NCBI GenBank assembly: GCA_016867195.1 | Contig: VGKE01000020.1 | Location: 1-6,200 of the forward strand | Length of the DNA stretch: 6,200 bases | Source: Candidatus Nealsoniibacteriota bacterium | GTDB lineage: Bacteria > Patescibacteriota > Minisyncoccia > Minisyncoccales > GWA2-38-27 | Direction of reading: 5' to 3' | Part shown: positions 1-5,617 of the stretch, piece by piece | Numbering within the stretch: the first letter of the stretch is position 1 | Layout: each line of letters starts with the position of its first letter | Program-made: the position numbers and the translations under genes | The notes under the pieces: model-generated | Told to the model about the DNA's origin: nothing | Database searches by the model: none | Seen by the model: only the letters and a program-made list of their open reading frames with translations

Positions 1-1155
1 GTTGTTTTGCCAGAGGAAAGCCCCTAAGGGGTGATGAATTAAAAAAGTTGGCTGCAGAATTTTATGACGGCAACATTTTTTATAAATTTCGTCGGCTATT
101 TCCGGCTTGCCTCCTTTTGGCTCAAACCCCAATAAAATTTTCGCTTTTTTTCTTAGCGCCTGGAGATTAATTTCATCTAAGTCAATTTCCGTGTATTTTT
201 TAATTAACTGATTAAATTCAATTCTTGACCAAGGCGCTTTGAAATTTATCTCTTTTTTTTCATAATTTATCTTCAATTTGTCAAAAAGTTTTTTTATCAA
301 AGTAATAAATAATTTTTCTGTAAATTTCATCAATTCTTTATAGTCCGCGTAAGCCCAATAAAATTCCAGCATTGTGAAGTCCGGATTATGAGCCCTATCA
401 ACTCCTTCATTCCTAAAACATTTACCAATTTCATAAACCCTTTCAAATCCGCCGATTAAAAGTCGCTTTAAATAAAGTTCCGGAGCAATCCTTAAATACA
501 AATCAATGTCTAAGGCGTTTAAATGGGTTTTGAAGGGCTTGGCTTTAGCCCCGCCATAAATTGGCTGCAAAATAGGCGTCTCCACCTCCAAAAAACTTTC
601 TGAATCCAAAAATCTTCTGATTTCTTTAATAATTTTAGAGCGCAGGATAAATTTTTCTTTAACTTCGGGATTAAAAATTAAGTCCAGATATCTTTTGCGG
701 TATCTTTCTTCAACATCTTTCAAGCCATGCCATTTTTCCGGCAGAGGAAGCAATGCTTTAGCCAAAATTTTATAATTCCTTGCCTCCAACGTCTTCTCTC
801 CCCTTTTTGTCTTAAATAATATTCCCCTGACTTCAATAAAGTCACCGATATCAAAATGAGTTAAAAAGAACTGGAAACTTTTCTCACCCAACCTGTCTTT
901 TTTAAAACAAACCTGAATCTGGCCGAAGCCATCTTTGATATGAGAAAAAATCAAACCGCCGTGTTGTCTTAAAGACATTATTCTACCCGTTATGATTATC
1001 TCTTTTTTTGTTTGGGAAATTTTGCCAAAACCCTCCAACGCTTCTAAACAAGTATGGGTTCTCTTATTTTGCCCGGGGAAAGCCAAAAAGCCCGCGCCTT
1101 CTATTGCCCTCAACTTCTTTACCCGATTTTCCCTAATTTCGTCCTTTGTCGTCAT
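1..1155 (-). CDS. lysS: Lysyl-tRNA synthetase, class II (3' end outside window; probable frameshift near the edge)
   Basis: Attaches lysine to tRNA-Lys using ATP, in the cytoplasm. 385 codons are visible of a family length near 490. An OB-fold anticodon-binding domain (around residues 50-140; GRIMSLRQHGG, then IKDGFGQIQV) precedes the class II catalytic core: RYLDLI near 155, EVETPI, GGAKAKPF at 201-208, RIAPELYLKRL, and motif 2 FRNEG at 247-251 followed by RAHNPDFTMLEF at 254-265. Motif 3 would lie outside the window. The ATG at 1155 is the first possible start, because an in-frame TAA lies at 1162-1164. No Shine-Dalgarno is present and the promoter just upstream implies a leaderless mRNA. 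Oddity: the open frame ends HHPLGAFLWQNN, but the next frame reads PLAKQ at positions 2-16, the expected continuation (family pattern HPxxxxPLAK). One base therefore seems to be missing near position 16, by mutation, sequencing error or recoding. Family assignment is very secure. Confidence 0.95.
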   Translation of the reverse strand, partial: MTTKDEIRENRVKKLRAIEGAGFLAFPGQNKRTHTCLEALEGFGKISQTKKEIIITGRIMSLRQHGGLIFSHIKDGFGQIQVCFKKDRLGEKSFQFFLTHFDIGDFIEVRGILFKTKRGEKTLEARNYKILAKALLPLPEKWHGLKDVEERYRKRYLDLIFNPEVKEKFILRSKIIKEIRRFLDSESFLEVETPILQPIYGGAKAKPFKTHLNALDIDLYLRIAPELYLKRLLIGGFERVYEIGKCFRNEGVDRAHNPDFTMLEFYWAYADYKELMKFTEKLFITLIKKLFDKLKINYEKKEINFKAPWSRIEFNQLIKKYTEIDLDEINLQALRKKAKILLGFEPKGGKPEIADEIYKKCCRHKILQPTFLIHHPLGAFLWQNN

Positions 1156-1163
1156 ATTATTTT

Positions 1164-1192
1164 ATTTTAACTTAGTTTTTGTCTCGGGTCAA
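1164..1192 (-). promoter_or_regulatory. Sigma70-type promoter for lysS, predicted leaderless start
   Basis: On the minus strand a -35 box TTGACC (1187-1192) is separated by 17 bases from a -10 box TAAAAT (1164-1169). Eight bases lie between the -10 box and the lysS ATG at 1155, so transcription would begin at or within two bases of the start codon. This fits the absence of any Shine-Dalgarno. The 28-bp inverted repeat at 1202-1265 ends only 9 bases upstream of the -35 box. Prediction from consensus match and spacing only. Confidence 0.65.
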
Positions 1193-1201
1193 ATGAGGGG
1201 A

Positions 1202-1265
1202 TTCGGACGTGTTCGGACGTGCGACGTCCATCGGATCGGACGTCGCACGTCCGAACACGTCCGAA
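1202..1265. repeat. Perfect 28-bp inverted repeat built from tandem decamers
   Basis: The left arm (1202-1229) and right arm (1238-1265) are perfect reverse complements, with an 8-base loop ATCGGATC. Each arm holds two direct copies of a decamer (TTCGGACGTG at 1202-1211 and 1212-1221) plus CGACGTCC. The core GGACGT/ACGTCC recurs throughout. The element is far richer in GC than its surroundings. It lies 14 bases after the murG stop and just upstream of the lysS promoter. No T-run follows it on either strand, so it is not a canonical intrinsic terminator, although it could still block transcription or protect the murG mRNA 3' end. A dispersed palindromic repeat or a protein-binding site are alternatives. 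Confidence 0.9.
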
Positions 1266-1279
1266 AAGTTTAAGACGAA

Positions 1280-2392
1280 CTATTGAGTTAAATATCCAAA
1301 AATATAACCGGCGATAATTTCAGCGGCTTGGGGCCTGGAAAATTCTTTGGCTTTTTGAGACATTTCTTTTAATGTTTCTGGCTGAGAAAATAAATATTTT
1401 AAACGTTCTAAAAAAAAATTGGGTCCGAGGTTTGCTTCTTCTATTACCAAAGCCGCTCCATCTTCGGCAAAAGCATAGCCGTTTTTTACCTGATGATTCT
1501 GAGCCGATTCCGGCAAGGGGATTAAAACGCTTGGCTTTGCCAGGGCGGCGATTTCAAAAATAGTTCCAGCGCCAGACCTGCTTATAATCAAATCAGCCGC
1601 TCCATAAGCGCAGGAAAGTTTTTCTTCGTCTAAAAATGGCTCGGGGTGATAATATTTTATTAAATCATCTTTTATCACAGCCCTCACTTCTTTTTTTACC
1701 TGTTCTAAATTTGCCTGTCCTGTTTGATGAATAACTTCAAAATTTTCTAAAAGATCTGGCAGGGCCAGTAATATAAAATCGTTTATTCTCTGAGCGCCCT
1801 GGGAGCCGCCTAAAATAAGAATAACCGGTTTCCCTCCGGCCAATTTAAAATCCATCTCCGGCTGAACAGGGCTGGTTAAAATTTTTTGCCTTATGGGGCT
1901 GCCCACCGCTATCATTTTTTGAGCGGGAAAATATTCTGTTTTTTCTACTGGAAAGGCGGTAAAAATTTCTAAAGCAAAGCGACTGGTTATTTTATTGGTC
2001 AAGCCGGGTGAAACATCTGACTCGTGCAAAAAAATCGGGGTCCGCAAGAGCCAGCCGGAAAAAACCGTTGGAAAAGAACCATATCCGCCCTTGCTAAAAA
2101 TAAGGTCGGGGGAAATTACAAAAATATGGTAAAAGGCCTGAAAAATTCCCAGGGGTATTTTAAAAACATCAATAATGTTCTGGAAAGAAAAATATCTTCT
2201 TAACTTTCCGGCCAAAACGGTCTTTACTTCAATTCCTTCCTGAGAAAGAATCTTTTTAATAAATTTATCTTTTGGTCCAAGATAAAAAAATTCAAAACCG
2301 CTCTCTGGATAATTTCTTTTCATTTCTCTGATAATGGCAATAATTGGGAAAATATGTCCGGCCGTGCCTCCGCCAGTGAAAAGTATTTTCAT
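1280..2392 (-). CDS. murG: UDP-GlcNAc:lipid I N-acetylglucosaminyltransferase MurG
   Basis: Transfers GlcNAc from UDP-GlcNAc onto lipid I to make lipid II, on the cytoplasmic face of the membrane (GT28 family, GT-B fold). The 370 residues match the usual family size. The N-terminal domain opens with the glycine-rich loop TGGGTAGHIFP (6-16; the family usually has GGTGGH), then FSKGGYGSFP (99-108) and HESDVSPGLTN (123-133). The C-terminal UDP-GlcNAc domain carries LGGSQGAQ (194-201), HQTGQ (222-226), SRSGAGTIFE (271-280) and PLPESAQNHQ (292-301). The ATG at 2392 gives a first residue immediately before the glycine-rich strand, so the start is secure. No clear Shine-Dalgarno: upstream is TTTTTTGAGAA, preceded by a repeat-made hairpin. 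It follows ftsW by 78 bases, in the common murD-ftsW-murG order. murC does not follow; lysS does, from its own promoter. Confidence 0.97.
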   Translation of the reverse strand: MKILFTGGGTAGHIFPIIAIIREMKRNYPESGFEFFYLGPKDKFIKKILSQEGIEVKTVLAGKLRRYFSFQNIIDVFKIPLGIFQAFYHIFVISPDLIFSKGGYGSFPTVFSGWLLRTPIFLHESDVSPGLTNKITSRFALEIFTAFPVEKTEYFPAQKMIAVGSPIRQKILTSPVQPEMDFKLAGGKPVILILGGSQGAQRINDFILLALPDLLENFEVIHQTGQANLEQVKKEVRAVIKDDLIKYYHPEPFLDEEKLSCAYGAADLIISRSGAGTIFEIAALAKPSVLIPLPESAQNHQVKNGYAFAEDGAALVIEEANLGPNFFLERLKYLFSQPETLKEMSQKAKEFSRPQAAEIIAGYIFGYLTQ

Positions 2393-2401
2393 TTCTCAAA
2401 A

Positions 2402-2454
2402 AACAGTTAACAGTTAACAGTTAACAAAATGTTTCCTGTTTCCTGTTTCCTGTT
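2402..2454. repeat. Two facing heptad tandem repeats forming an interrupted hairpin before murG
   Basis: Bases 2402-2425 are AACAGTT repeated 3.4 times. Bases 2431-2454 are GTTTCCT repeated 3.4 times. Both arrays are 24 bases long, separated by AAAAT. On the murG-coding strand the RNA reads (AACAGGA)n, a 5-base loop, then (GTTAACT)n. Each AACAG pairs with a CTGTT, giving three 5-bp helices plus a 3-bp tip, separated by 2x2 GA/AA internal loops. The hairpin is followed by TTTT and then GAGAA and the murG ATG, so it resembles a weak terminator or attenuator. The (AACAGTT)n side also contains overlapping GTTAAC palindromes. It fills most of the 78-base gap between ftsW and murG. Any function is inference. 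Confidence 0.85.
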
Positions 2455-2470
2455 GGTATTATTTATCTTA

Positions 2471-3556
2471 TCATTTTTTGATTGATTTGGAAATATTTAG
2501 AAGTATTCCCACCCCTATCAATTCAGCGACCAAATGAGAGCCGCCGTAACTGATAAAGGGTAAAGGAATTCCGGTTAAGGGCAGAATACTAATCATAGAG
2601 CCGATATTAATAAAGGCCTGAAGACAAATCCAGGAACTGAAACCTATTGCAAAAAGTTGGGAAAATTTGTCGTCTGATTTCTTGGCGATTCTAAACCCCC
2701 GCCAGAGCAAAAGCAGAAAAAGTAAAATCAGAATTAACGAACCGACAAAGCCGGTTTCTTCGGCAAAAATGGGGAAAATTGAATCAGACATCACTTGAGG
2801 AATTCTGCCAAATTTTTGTTGAGACATTCCCAAACCAAGACCGATGATTCCTCCGGAACCAACGGCAATCAGGGCCTGCTTTATCTGGTAGCCCATACCC
2901 ATAGGATCGGTTTCAGGGTTTAAAAAAACCAAAAGCCGTTCCCATCTATAAGAAGCGATTTTAATTAAAAAAACCGAGCCGGCCCCGGCCATTAATAATA
3001 TTAGCAAACTGTGCCATAAGGGAGTGTTTGCTGAAAAATACATCAATCCGGCAGCCAAAGTAATTATTCCCAGGGTGCTGGCGTCTGACTGAAAAATTAA
3101 AAGAAGAGCGACGATTCCCACCACTATTAAAAAAGGGAGCAGGGTTGATTTTAATTCTTTTCGTTTTGCCAGCCAGATGGAAAGATAAAAAATGAAGTTA
3201 AGTTTTAAAAATTCAGATGGTTGAAAAGAAACGAAACCAAAATTTAGCCAGCGAGTGGCGCCGCCCGAAACGACGCCCAATCCGGGAATAAAAACCAGAG
3301 CCATAAAAATAAGATTTATCAGAATAAAAAGCCCTGTCCATTTCTGAAAAAAAGATAGAGGCGTTCTAAAAGCCAGGAAGCCCAGTATAATACCTGGCAA
3401 TAATCCGCGGCTAAGTTGATGAAAAAGATAATAAGTTGTTCTGCCGAATTTTTCCTGAGAAAAAACAGCTGATACGCTGGCTAAAACCAAAATACCGATG
3501 AGCAATAAAAGAACGACAATAAGAAATAGCCAAAAATCAAATTTGCAATTTTTCAT
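2471..3556 (-). CDS. ftsW: SEDS-family peptidoglycan polymerase, FtsW
   Basis: Integral membrane glycosyltransferase that polymerises lipid II, normally with a class B penicillin-binding protein at the division septum. 361 residues, nearly all hydrophobic helices, consistent with the roughly ten membrane segments of the family. Family motifs: TRWLNFGFVSFQPSEFLKL (101-119), QSDASTLGI (156-164; the family usually has QPDLGT), YRWERLLVFLNPETDPMG (203-220), SDSIFPIFAEETGFVG (257-272), and PLTGIPLPFISYGGS (326-340). Asp258, in the SDSIF motif, is at the position of the essential SEDS aspartate. The start ATG at 3556 overlaps the murD stop as ATGA, indicating translational coupling; there is no Shine-Dalgarno. 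RodA or SpoVE are paralogues with the same fold. FtsW is chosen because it sits between murD and murG, which is its classic place. Confidence 0.93.
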   Translation of the reverse strand: MKNCKFDFWLFLIVVLLLLIGILVLASVSAVFSQEKFGRTTYYLFHQLSRGLLPGIILGFLAFRTPLSFFQKWTGLFILINLIFMALVFIPGLGVVSGGATRWLNFGFVSFQPSEFLKLNFIFYLSIWLAKRKELKSTLLPFLIVVGIVALLLIFQSDASTLGIITLAAGLMYFSANTPLWHSLLILLMAGAGSVFLIKIASYRWERLLVFLNPETDPMGMGYQIKQALIAVGSGGIIGLGLGMSQQKFGRIPQVMSDSIFPIFAEETGFVGSLILILLFLLLLWRGFRIAKKSDDKFSQLFAIGFSSWICLQAFINIGSMISILPLTGIPLPFISYGGSHLVAELIGVGILLNISKSIKK

Positions 3557-4914
3557 AATTTTTTTACGGCTTTAACAAACTGCTCTCCCCTATCAAATTC
3601 GTTTTTAAATAAATTAAAACTGGCTGCGCTTGGTGAAAGTAAAACAATATCGTCTTTTTGGGCTAGTTGAGAAGCCCTTTTTACCGCCTGCTCCATGGAT
3701 TTTGCAAGGTCAACCGAGGCCCGCTCTCGACTATCTATCCGAGACCAGGTATCAAACAGCTCTTTCTTTATTTTATCAGAAGCGGTGCCAGGCAGTAAAA
3801 TTAAATGAGCGATATTTTTTTTAATTTCTTTGGCTATCCCCTTATAATTCAAACCCTTATCCACTCCGCCGGCAATGAGAATAATTTTTGCTTTGGGAAA
3901 ATTATTTCTAAATGTCTTTATCGCCAAAATTACTGATTGAGGCGTGGTGGCCGTAGTATCATTGATATACCTTACTCCCTTTTTTACCGCGATTAATTCT
4001 TGTCTGCCGGAAACTCCTTTAAACTTAGAAAGGACTTTTTTAATGTTTTTTTCAGGAATTTTAAAAATTTTAACCGCGGTTATAGCGGCTGAAACATTAG
4101 AGTCCTTGAAGAACAAAACTTTGCCCGGCGCCTCTTTTGCTAATTTTCTCGTTTCTTTATTATTATAATTTAAAACCAAAATATCATTTCTCTTTTGATA
4201 TTTGAAAATTGATTTCTTTGCCTCAATATAATCGTTAAAATTTTTATATCTATTCAAATGGTCTGGAAATAAAGTTGTAATAACAGCGATATGGGGACTT
4301 TTTTTTAAGTCTTCTAATTCAAAACTGGAGAGTTCTAAAACAACCATGGCATCCTTTTTTATTTTTGGAAGTATTTCCAGGGGCGTTAAGCCAATATTGC
4401 CTGCCAAAAAAGTATTTGGAAACTTAGTTTCCAAAATTTTATAAATCAGGGTAGCGGTGGTTGATTTGCCCTTGGTGCCGGTAACTCCAATGATTCTCAG
4501 CCCGCCTTTGGCAGGCATAGAGCACAAATCAAAAAATATCTCAATGTCTGTTTTTATCGGGATATTATTTTCTCTGGCAATTTCAAGATAAGGAGAGTTT
4601 GAAGCAACAGCCGGATTTTTAATTATCAAATCAGCATTGTTAAAATCTTGTTCTCGGTGTCTGCCAAGAATATATTTAATCGGCAACCCTTTTAATTTTT
4701 CCAAAGATGGCCTTAGTTCTCTTTTTGTCCGCAAATCAGTTACTAAAACCTCAGCCCCTTGCCTAACAAAAAACCTGGCCACTCCCACTCCCCCGCCAAT
4801 CAACCCCAAACCCATCACAGTAATTCTTTTATTTTTAAACCCTGTTAGAGATTCTTTTGTCTCCTTTTTTTTCTTTCCTCTTATAATCTTTAACGGGGTA
4901 AATAGTTTTTTCAT
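3553..4914 (-). CDS. murD: UDP-N-acetylmuramoyl-L-alanine--D-glutamate ligase MurD
   Basis: Adds D-glutamate to UDP-MurNAc-L-Ala with ATP, in the cytoplasm. 453 residues. A lysine-rich tail of about 30 residues precedes the Rossmann-like UDP-binding domain (GLGLIGGGVGVARF, 35-48). The central ATPase domain has the P-loop GVTGTKGKST (143-152), GNIGLTP (172-178), ELSSFEL (194-200), DHLNRY (219-223 region) and EAKKSIF (231-237), which holds the lysine expected to be carbamylated. The C-terminal domain has SGRQEL, NDTTATTP (318-325), AGGVDKG (348-354) and SPSAASFNLFKNEFDRG. The NDSKATN motif of many MurDs reads NDTTATT here. The span from the carbamylated lysine to the GRQE motif is about 70 residues, against roughly 100 in E. 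coli, so the central domain is trimmed. Two short GC-rich palindromic stretches lie inside the gene (4500-4516, 3720-3745). It starts 13 bases after the NYN gene and overlaps ftsW by 4. Confidence 0.95.
   Translation of the reverse strand: MKKLFTPLKIIRGKKKKETKESLTGFKNKRITVMGLGLIGGGVGVARFFVRQGAEVLVTDLRTKRELRPSLEKLKGLPIKYILGRHREQDFNNADLIIKNPAVASNSPYLEIARENNIPIKTDIEIFFDLCSMPAKGGLRIIGVTGTKGKSTTATLIYKILETKFPNTFLAGNIGLTPLEILPKIKKDAMVVLELSSFELEDLKKSPHIAVITTLFPDHLNRYKNFNDYIEAKKSIFKYQKRNDILVLNYNNKETRKLAKEAPGKVLFFKDSNVSAAITAVKIFKIPEKNIKKVLSKFKGVSGRQELIAVKKGVRYINDTTATTPQSVILAIKTFRNNFPKAKIILIAGGVDKGLNYKGIAKEIKKNIAHLILLPGTASDKIKKELFDTWSRIDSRERASVDLAKSMEQAVKRASQLAQKDDIVLLSPSAASFNLFKNEFDRGEQFVKAVKKL
3720..3745. 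repeat. GC-rich imperfect palindromic stretch within murD (possible small inserted element)
   Basis: TCTCG (3725-3729) and CGAGA (3740-3744) are inverted copies around a 10-base loop. On the minus strand the stretch contains CGAGAGCGGG (3720-3729), the same ten bases that flank the murI palindrome at 5746-5755 on the + strand. It encodes residues 390-399 of MurD, the WSRIDSRERA region. That is a charged segment between the GTASDK loop and the SMEQAV helix, where I would expect a shorter connection. It may be a degenerate member of the same inserted-palindrome class, but the stem is short and chance is possible. Confidence 0.35.
4500..4516. repeat. 17-bp GC-rich palindrome inside murD (7-bp arms, 3-base loop)
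   Basis: On the minus strand this reads GCCTGCC-AAA-GGCGGGC. In RNA it forms a 7-bp stem with one U-G wobble and an AAA loop. It is translated as roughly MPAKGGL (residues 133-139 of MurD), just before the P-loop strand IIGVTGTKGK. In typical MurD proteins the preceding helix joins that strand with only a few residues, so a short insertion is likely. It has the same 7-3-7 architecture as the palindrome in murI at 5730-5746. Confidence 0.6.
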
Positions 4915-4927
4915 AACTAAAACAAAC

Positions 4928-5485
4928 TTAATTAAGAGGAAAAAATTGTTCTATTTCCTCTCCTCTTAATAATCTAACATCGTTAGCAATTTTTGAAAGC
5001 CCAAATGATTGGCCCTTGGGAATTCCAACATATTGAACATCTTTTCCGATTGATTGAACTTCTTCCACCGCCGCCACTAAATCAGTATCTGAACTAACTA
5101 AATAAGCAATATCATATTTATCTTGTCTGGCGAATATAATCATCTCCACGGCCAAACGAACATCAACGCCTTTTTCATGATAAATTTTACCGGGATGACG
5201 AATAACTTGGCCCAAAGTAATTATAATATTTTGTTGCTGAAGTTTCCCAATGAGTCTCTGTTGATCCGCATATAATCGTTCGCTTTTAGAATTATTGCAT
5301 TCCCTTTTTATCACTCCAAGATAATATCTAATTTCTATTAAATTATTTTCTCCAACTAACCATTCAGCAAATTTTCTGAAATTAAAATCAATCAAACCGC
5401 ATTTCCCGCCAAGTTTGGTTATTAAATTCTTTAGTTTAAAATAAAAATTACTACCATCAATGAAAACGAATACTCTTTTATTCAT
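4928..5485 (-). CDS. NYN-domain (LabA/DUF88-like) PIN-fold protein, putative ribonuclease
   Basis: A 185-residue protein that is almost entirely one NYN domain, a PIN/FEN-related metal-dependent nuclease fold. It starts with the strand VFVFIDGSNFYF (5-16), carrying Asp10 and Asn13. It continues with EKGVDVRLAVEMI (104-116; Asp108) and LVSSDTDLVAAVEEVQSIGKDV (129-150; Asp133, Asp135). These acidic residues match the expected metal site, so the protein is probably catalytically competent. It has no signal peptide or membrane segment, so it should be cytoplasmic. The substrate is unknown; relatives act in RNA processing, decay or gene regulation. It is the first gene after the internal promoter and lies 13 bases upstream of murD, so it should be cotranscribed with murD and ftsW. 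The ATG at 5485 follows a hairpin and T-tract directly, with no Shine-Dalgarno. Fold assignment is firm; function is inferred. Confidence 0.85.
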   Translation of the reverse strand: MNKRVFVFIDGSNFYFKLKNLITKLGGKCGLIDFNFRKFAEWLVGENNLIEIRYYLGVIKRECNNSKSERLYADQQRLIGKLQQQNIIITLGQVIRHPGKIYHEKGVDVRLAVEMIIFARQDKYDIAYLVSSDTDLVAAVEEVQSIGKDVQYVGIPKGQSFGLSKIANDVRLLRGEEIEQFFPLN

Positions 5486-5525
5486 AAAAAATAAAACCGC
5501 CGTCCCGGCGAACCGAGAAAGCGGT
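5486..5525 (-). terminator. UUCG-loop hairpin plus T-tract directly before the NYN start codon (attenuator-like)
   Basis: On the minus strand an outer stem ACCGC/GCGGT (5521-5525 with 5496-5500) encloses a 2x2 mismatch. Inside it is an inner 6-bp stem TCTCGG/CCGGGA (5513-5518 with 5503-5508, one T-G wobble) closed by a TTCG loop (5509-5512). Immediately after comes TTTATTTTTT (5486-5495), then the NYN ATG at 5485. Structurally this is an intrinsic terminator. It lies downstream of the promoter at 5542-5569, so it would interrupt the NYN-murD-ftsW transcript unless relieved. It could instead terminate read-through from murI. A translation-control hairpin is also possible, since it leaves no room for a conventional ribosome binding site. 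Confidence 0.7.
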
Positions 5526-5541
5526 GAGATTAACTACTTCT

Positions 5542-5569
5542 ATTTTAGCAAACCAAAAACCCTTGTCAA
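5542..5569 (-). promoter_or_regulatory. Strong sigma70-type promoter with extended -10, for NYN-murD-ftsW
   Basis: On the minus strand a perfect -35 box TTGACA (5564-5569), 16 bases, then -10 box TAAAAT (5542-5547) preceded by TGC, the extended -10 signature. Initiation is expected near 5535, giving a leader of about 50 bases that contains the UUCG-loop hairpin before the NYN ATG at 5485. It sits in the 132-base gap after murI. The rest of that gap (5570-5617) is AT-rich, and I see no clean terminator for murI there. Confidence 0.75.
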
Positions 5570-5617
5570 GACCTTCTATAACTATTTTTTGACTAAAACT
5601 ATTGATAAACATAATTA

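Noticed and set aside
1202..1265. 28-bp inverted repeat as a standard intrinsic terminator of murG
   Set aside because: No T-run follows the stem on either strand, so I list it as a repeat of unknown function.
992..1273. Open + strand frame of 93 codons
   Set aside because: It overlaps the lysS 5' end, its promoter and the 28-bp palindrome. Its protein has no recognisable domain and its tail is translated from the repeat.
1372..1563. Open + strand frame of 63 codons
   Set aside because: Antisense shadow wholly inside murG, with no recognisable protein features.
2968..2992. GC-rich run with CCGGCC repeated, in ftsW
   Set aside because: It encodes the small residues AGAG of a membrane helix. 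The inverted repeat is only about 4 bp, so codon content explains it.
3630..4168. Two + strand open frames (3630-3824 and 3944-4168)
   Set aside because: Antisense to conserved MurD C-terminal motifs, with no start signals or domains; shadows.
4637..4969. Open + strand frame of 110 codons
   Set aside because: Antisense to the MurD N-terminus and the NYN 3' end. The composition reflects reversed lysine codons rather than a real protein.
5570..5617. Terminator directly after the murI stop
   Set aside because: The AT-rich stretch has only partial inverted repeats and no GC-rich stem. The UUCG hairpin farther down is the only convincing candidate.
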